NCBI GenBank assembly: GCA_051453625.1
Contig: JBOZIK010000001.1
Coordinates: 75,795,917 to 75,818,420, forward strand
Reading direction: 5' to 3'
Length of the DNA: 22,504 nucleotides
Origin: Welwitschia mirabilis
Taxonomy: Eukaryota > Gnetophyta > Gnetopsida > Welwitschiales
Shown piece by piece: positions 19,491-22,504 of the stretch. The translations under genes and the position numbers were made by a program. The notes beneath the pieces were generated by a model, which worked only from the letters and a program-made list of their open reading frames with translations, was not told where the DNA came from and did not search any database. Position 1 is the stretch's first letter. Each line of letters begins with the position of its first letter.

Positions 19491-19579
19491 GTCAATTAAA
19501 ATATCAGCTAAAAGTTTTATATTTTTGAACTAAAAAGTTACTAACTTTTTTAAAGTGTTAGCTGAAAATGTTAGTTGAC
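19491..19579. repeat. Nested inverted repeat (hairpin)
   Basis: GTCAATTAAAATATCAGCTA at 19491 pairs imperfectly with the complement of TTAGCTGAAAATGTTAGTTG ending near 19578. Inside is a perfect palindrome AAAAAGTTA, C, TAACTTTTT (19532-19550). Mismatches between arms are largely transitions. The left arm has about 12 extra bases. It may be a small foldback element or another subterminal repeat. Confidence 0.6.
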
Positions 19580-20466
19580 TTAAAAATAATTTCAAATTGG
19601 AAAAAAGGGTATATGTTACTCTTTTCTACTGACATGTTGCTCATTTTAAATCTATGATTAATAAACACTTTAAGATGTTATTAAAAACATCAAATTAAGA
19701 AAAACCAAAATTAAATAACCATAACAAAGTTTGTCTAAGGGAGGAAGGAGGTTTTCATGTAATGTTGTTGTGTTAGGATTAACATATTAAATAATAAAAG
19801 AAAAGAATAACATTTGATTACATTCCAGTGAGAATTAAAGAGGATAACAACTTGCTTTTGAACACTACCACTCCTAGTTTCTTTCACATATAATAAACTA
19901 GTAGATGAAAAATTTCTTTATCTTCAATTTTATTTATTTATAATATAGATACTTTGTAGTTTTATAATAACAAATATATAAGATATGGGTAAATAAAGAA
20001 AGTTGATTTGTAAGATTTATTATTGAAGGTAATGGATCTTAGAAATCAAATATTCTTATGGCTTATGATGGTCTATAATGAATAAAATGAAAGCTAATGA
20101 ACACTAGTTTTGAGTGAGAAATGCATATGTCATAAGTAACAACAACAAGAGAGATGGAAAATAGTTCTTGTATTAGGATGAAGGGAACAAGCAATCAGTT
20201 GCTATTAGGGGTGAAATGCATAACCAATAGGAAGCTATTGTGGATGACAGTAAGGCAATCATTTTTTAATTGAAATGTATTATAAAATTAGAAGAGTAAT
20301 ATTAGTATTTTATACCATACATGTGGAATGAAATCTTGTAACCATTAATTGTATAGAAAATTAGAAAATTAAAAATAAGCAAATCTAATAAATGATTATC
20401 TCAAAATGCTAGTGGGTTCATGAGATTGGGTTCAAAGGTCTAGTGATGAGAGGGTTTTTCTTTAAT
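19580..20466. other. Unassigned AT-rich sequence
   Basis: No gene recognised. It precedes a Copia gag remnant, so an LTR and leader would be expected here. TGTTAGGATTAACATA at 19771 could be a Copia LTR start, but no initiator-tRNA primer-binding site was found. Confidence 0.3.
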
Positions 20467-20900
20467 ATGGATGATTTGATGGCCTTGGTAGACAAGTTCA
20501 ATGGACTTAAATTATGAGCTTTGAAAATTAAAGGTAGTGGATTCACTCTTTGAGCAAACATGCAGTTGCTTATTTAAGGGTTGACTAAATTTGTTATAAA
20601 GGTATAGGATGAAACTTTTGCATATTGCTTTTACAAACGGATTGATAGAATCCATCAAGTTAAGACTATAACAAACAAAGTGTTCTTGCATTATAAGTTG
20701 CATACTATTAAACTAGAGCCAAATGAATCTATGTTTGATTACTAAGAAAGATTCAATATTGTTCATTCTTTAAATATCAATTCAATTATACTTCATTTAG
20801 TATTAATGTTCCTCATTTATTCAAAGCTTAAGGTGAATGTAGCCTTTATAAAAGGCATATACAGTTTGCTAGGAACTAAATGTAAAATGTTTAGGATGTA
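20467..20900 (+). pseudogene. Copia-type gag remnant
   Basis: An ATG at 20467 opens MDDLMALVDKFNGLK; with a one-base shift the next words are NYEL, stop, KLK, where Copia gag has Asn-Tyr-x-x-Trp. Further on: KTITNKVFLHYKLHTIKLE, PNESMFDY, stop, ERFNIVHSLNI, matching the UBN2-type gag pattern (Lys-x-x-Leu-x-x-x-Leu-x-x-x-Lys then Asp-Tyr-x-x-x-Phe). The protein would form the particle of a Ty1/copia element. At least five stops interrupt it. No protease, integrase or RT of a Copia element could be found downstream before 22390. Confidence 0.6.
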
Positions 20901-22390
20901 TCCAGTATAGGGTCTATTATGCATTAGAAATGATTCAATGGTTTAAAAGGAAAAACTAGCATGAAAATACTTAGCACATTATTTAATATGGATATCATTT
21001 TACATGAAACGATAATTCAGGGGAGGTAGATTCCACTAGTGATGCTGAACACATCTAACTTACATGTAAAACCTTTTTTCTTAATTTTTTGACCACCTAG
21101 AAGTAAGTGACATGTGTTAAATAGAAGAAATGCCTCATCTAGTTACAATCAATTTTGATATGATATTATTTTTGATGTTTGATATGCTCTCTTAGTCAAC
21201 TCTGTGTACTTTTCTAAGTTGTGGGAGAAGCTTGTAACCTCAATAATTACTAAGCCTAGAGTGGGTTATATTATTTCATGATGATACTTCATTATTATTC
21301 TTCAAATTGATCATTACAAATTTATTAAAGTATGAAAAACTATGGAATCCATGCATCTTAGGCAGTATAATAAAAAGAGTAAGGAGGAAGGAATAGATTT
21401 TGCCTAATTAAAGAATGAAGTCATGACTTCTTCTTTACTTTACGAGCAGTGAAACCTCAAAAGTCATGTATAATATGGCTACTACCATATGTAACTTGCT
21501 TTATCTTAATCTACAAGAAAAATTTTAACACTAATAGAAAAAAGAAATAAGAAGTAGAATGTCAAAAAATACAAAGAAAAGAAAAGAATAAAAAAATATT
21601 TTTACTAATAAACTTTCATCAAGGATGAACTTTATATTTATATGCCATGTGTGGAAATGATGACACTTAAACTTGAGAATTCAAAGATTCTCTATCTTAT
21701 GCATTACATTCAAAATGGGAAAAAAGTTATAACTCAAAGTTGTAAATATTTCATCAAGTCTATTTTTACTATTACAATTCACCTTACCTTGATGTCATTA
21801 AGGATACAAACATTTAATGAAAAACTATTTATATATTCTCATCATGTTAATGCATTAGTTTTATCTTTACATATGTTAGAAAAAAAAAACTTAAATTACT
21901 AATATGTTCTAAAGAGGTTGGAATGCAAATTTTGAAAAAAAAAAATACACTTGGTCTTTTATGTTATAACAACTATCACAAGCTAATCTTGTAGGTGGTG
22001 CTTTAATGAAAGGGCAATTTTCATGCTGAAAATGTAGAACTAAAGTTGCAAGTTAAGATAAGCAAAACCATGGAATGAAAATGACAAATATAACTCTATT
22101 ATCCATTTATCAATTCAGTCATTTATCGTTTCATGTTTTTTGGCTTTCAAAAATTTATTTAACCCCTTCTCCATTAATGAGAGAAAGGGGCAAGAGGTGT
22201 GATAAGGGAAATCTGAAGGAAGTGTATTACTTGCTGAGGAATAAAAATCACATTGTGATTTAAAGTAGGAGAAGAAGGCTCAATACAATTTGTAATCATG
22301 AAAATTCAGGTGTAGTCCTTGTCTTTTGAAATTTTAATGTAAATATTATATGTATTTATATTTGAAATAAAATAAATATTTTTTTTATTT
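20901..22390. other. Unassigned AT-rich sequence
   Basis: No domain recognised on either strand. An 86-codon + frame (21642-21902) and a 62-codon + frame (22075-22263) have no family resemblance. By position, the last part should be the leader of the minus-strand element whose LTR begins at 22413, and the first part may be decayed Copia sequence. Confidence 0.3.
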
Positions 22391-22408
22391 CCCTTCCTAG
22401 TAGCATCA
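22391..22408 (-). other. Decayed primer-binding site
   Basis: The minus strand reads TGATGCTACTAGGAAGGG, 4 nt (ATAA) after the LTR end. Against TGGCGCCGTTGCCGGGGA it shows six transitions and a 3-nt deletion, keeping the GGAAGG tail shared with 4195-4215. Position next to the LTR end supports it. Confidence 0.5.
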
Positions 22409-22412
22409 TTAT

Positions 22413-22504
22413 TGCGGTGTGTATTTGTGCAATAGTTCACGTTTCAATCTCAATCCTGTTAATTATAATAAGATGCAAAATACAACATGCTAGTATAGAC
22501 GGAG
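22413..22504 (-). mobile_element. 3' end of an Athila-like LTR (partial)
   Basis: The + strand begins TGCGGTGTGTATTTGTGCAA and reaches CTAGTATAGACGGAG at the window edge, so the minus-strand LTR ends ACACACCGCA. The same words occur at 1-152 (inverted) and 4222-4260 (same orientation). The rest of the LTR lies outside the window. The element would run leftwards from here, but no gag is recognisable. Confidence 0.65.

Noticed and set aside
19771-19790. TGTTAGGATTAACATA as a Copia LTR start
   Set aside because: No matching second copy, no initiator-tRNA primer-binding site and no clear LTR end before the gag remnant.
21642-21902. 86-codon + frame as a gene
   Set aside because: No recognisable domain, promoter or splice context; composition matches the surrounding AT-rich DNA.
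22163-22190. Small hairpin CCCCTTCTC / GAGAAAGGGG as a terminator-like element
   Set aside because: It is short, has a bulge, and no bacterial-type gene or terminator is expected in this plant-like sequence.

Overview
The window looks like AT-rich intergenic DNA from a flowering-plant nuclear genome. It is a nested graveyard of old transposable elements, and I see no intact host gene, tRNA, rRNA or CRISPR array. The plant assignment rests on three things: a Ty3/gypsy chromovirus with gag, protease, RT, RNase H, integrase and C-terminal chromodomain remnants in order; an Athila-like gag-protease element whose primer-binding site resembles the 3' end of tRNA-Asp; and a Copia gag remnant. CG dinucleotides are scarce. 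Most damage I could read in motifs is C-to-T or G-to-A, as expected for long-methylated repeats. The species cannot be named from this sequence.

Layout, left to right. 1-152 is the 3' end of an LTR on the + strand, followed by a poor primer-binding site and a non-coding tract with a degenerate ~105-bp repeat (to ~900). 1060-5220 is a minus-strand Athila-like element: LTR (4222-5220, TATA box at 4747-4754), primer-binding site (4195-4215), leader, gag (about 2600-3690) and protease plus linker (about 1060-2060). It is cut off before the reverse transcriptase. 5221-9800 has no recognisable gene; two clusters of ACATCT/AGATGT words (5586-5870 and 8850-9320) flank an interior that holds a 629-nt gap and may be a worn DNA transposon. 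Two + strand LTR-like starts lie at 9810 and 11258.

11836-13815 is the minus-strand 3' LTR of a chromovirus. Its degraded polyprotein runs from 18357 down to 14041, with a polypurine tract at 13816-13832. Its gag is interrupted at 18358 by what looks like the decayed end of a CACTA (En/Spm) transposon, whose subterminal inverted repeats fill 18376-18625. The matching 5' LTR is not in the window. 18640-22390 is mostly unassigned, with a palindromic patch (19491-19579) and a Copia-type gag remnant (20467-20900, + strand). The window closes with another Athila-like primer-binding site and LTR end on the minus strand (22391-22504), a relative of the LTR at position 1 in the opposite orientation.

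Nothing here works together as a functional system. RT, RNase H and integrase each lack a conserved acidic residue and carry stops and frameshifts. The interest lies in the order of insertions, the rearranged LTR ends and the mutation spectrum. Five runs of N (629, 10, 277, 528 and 10 nt) break the sequence. The 277-nt run is flanked by two 165-bp copies differing at only two positions, which may be an assembly artefact.
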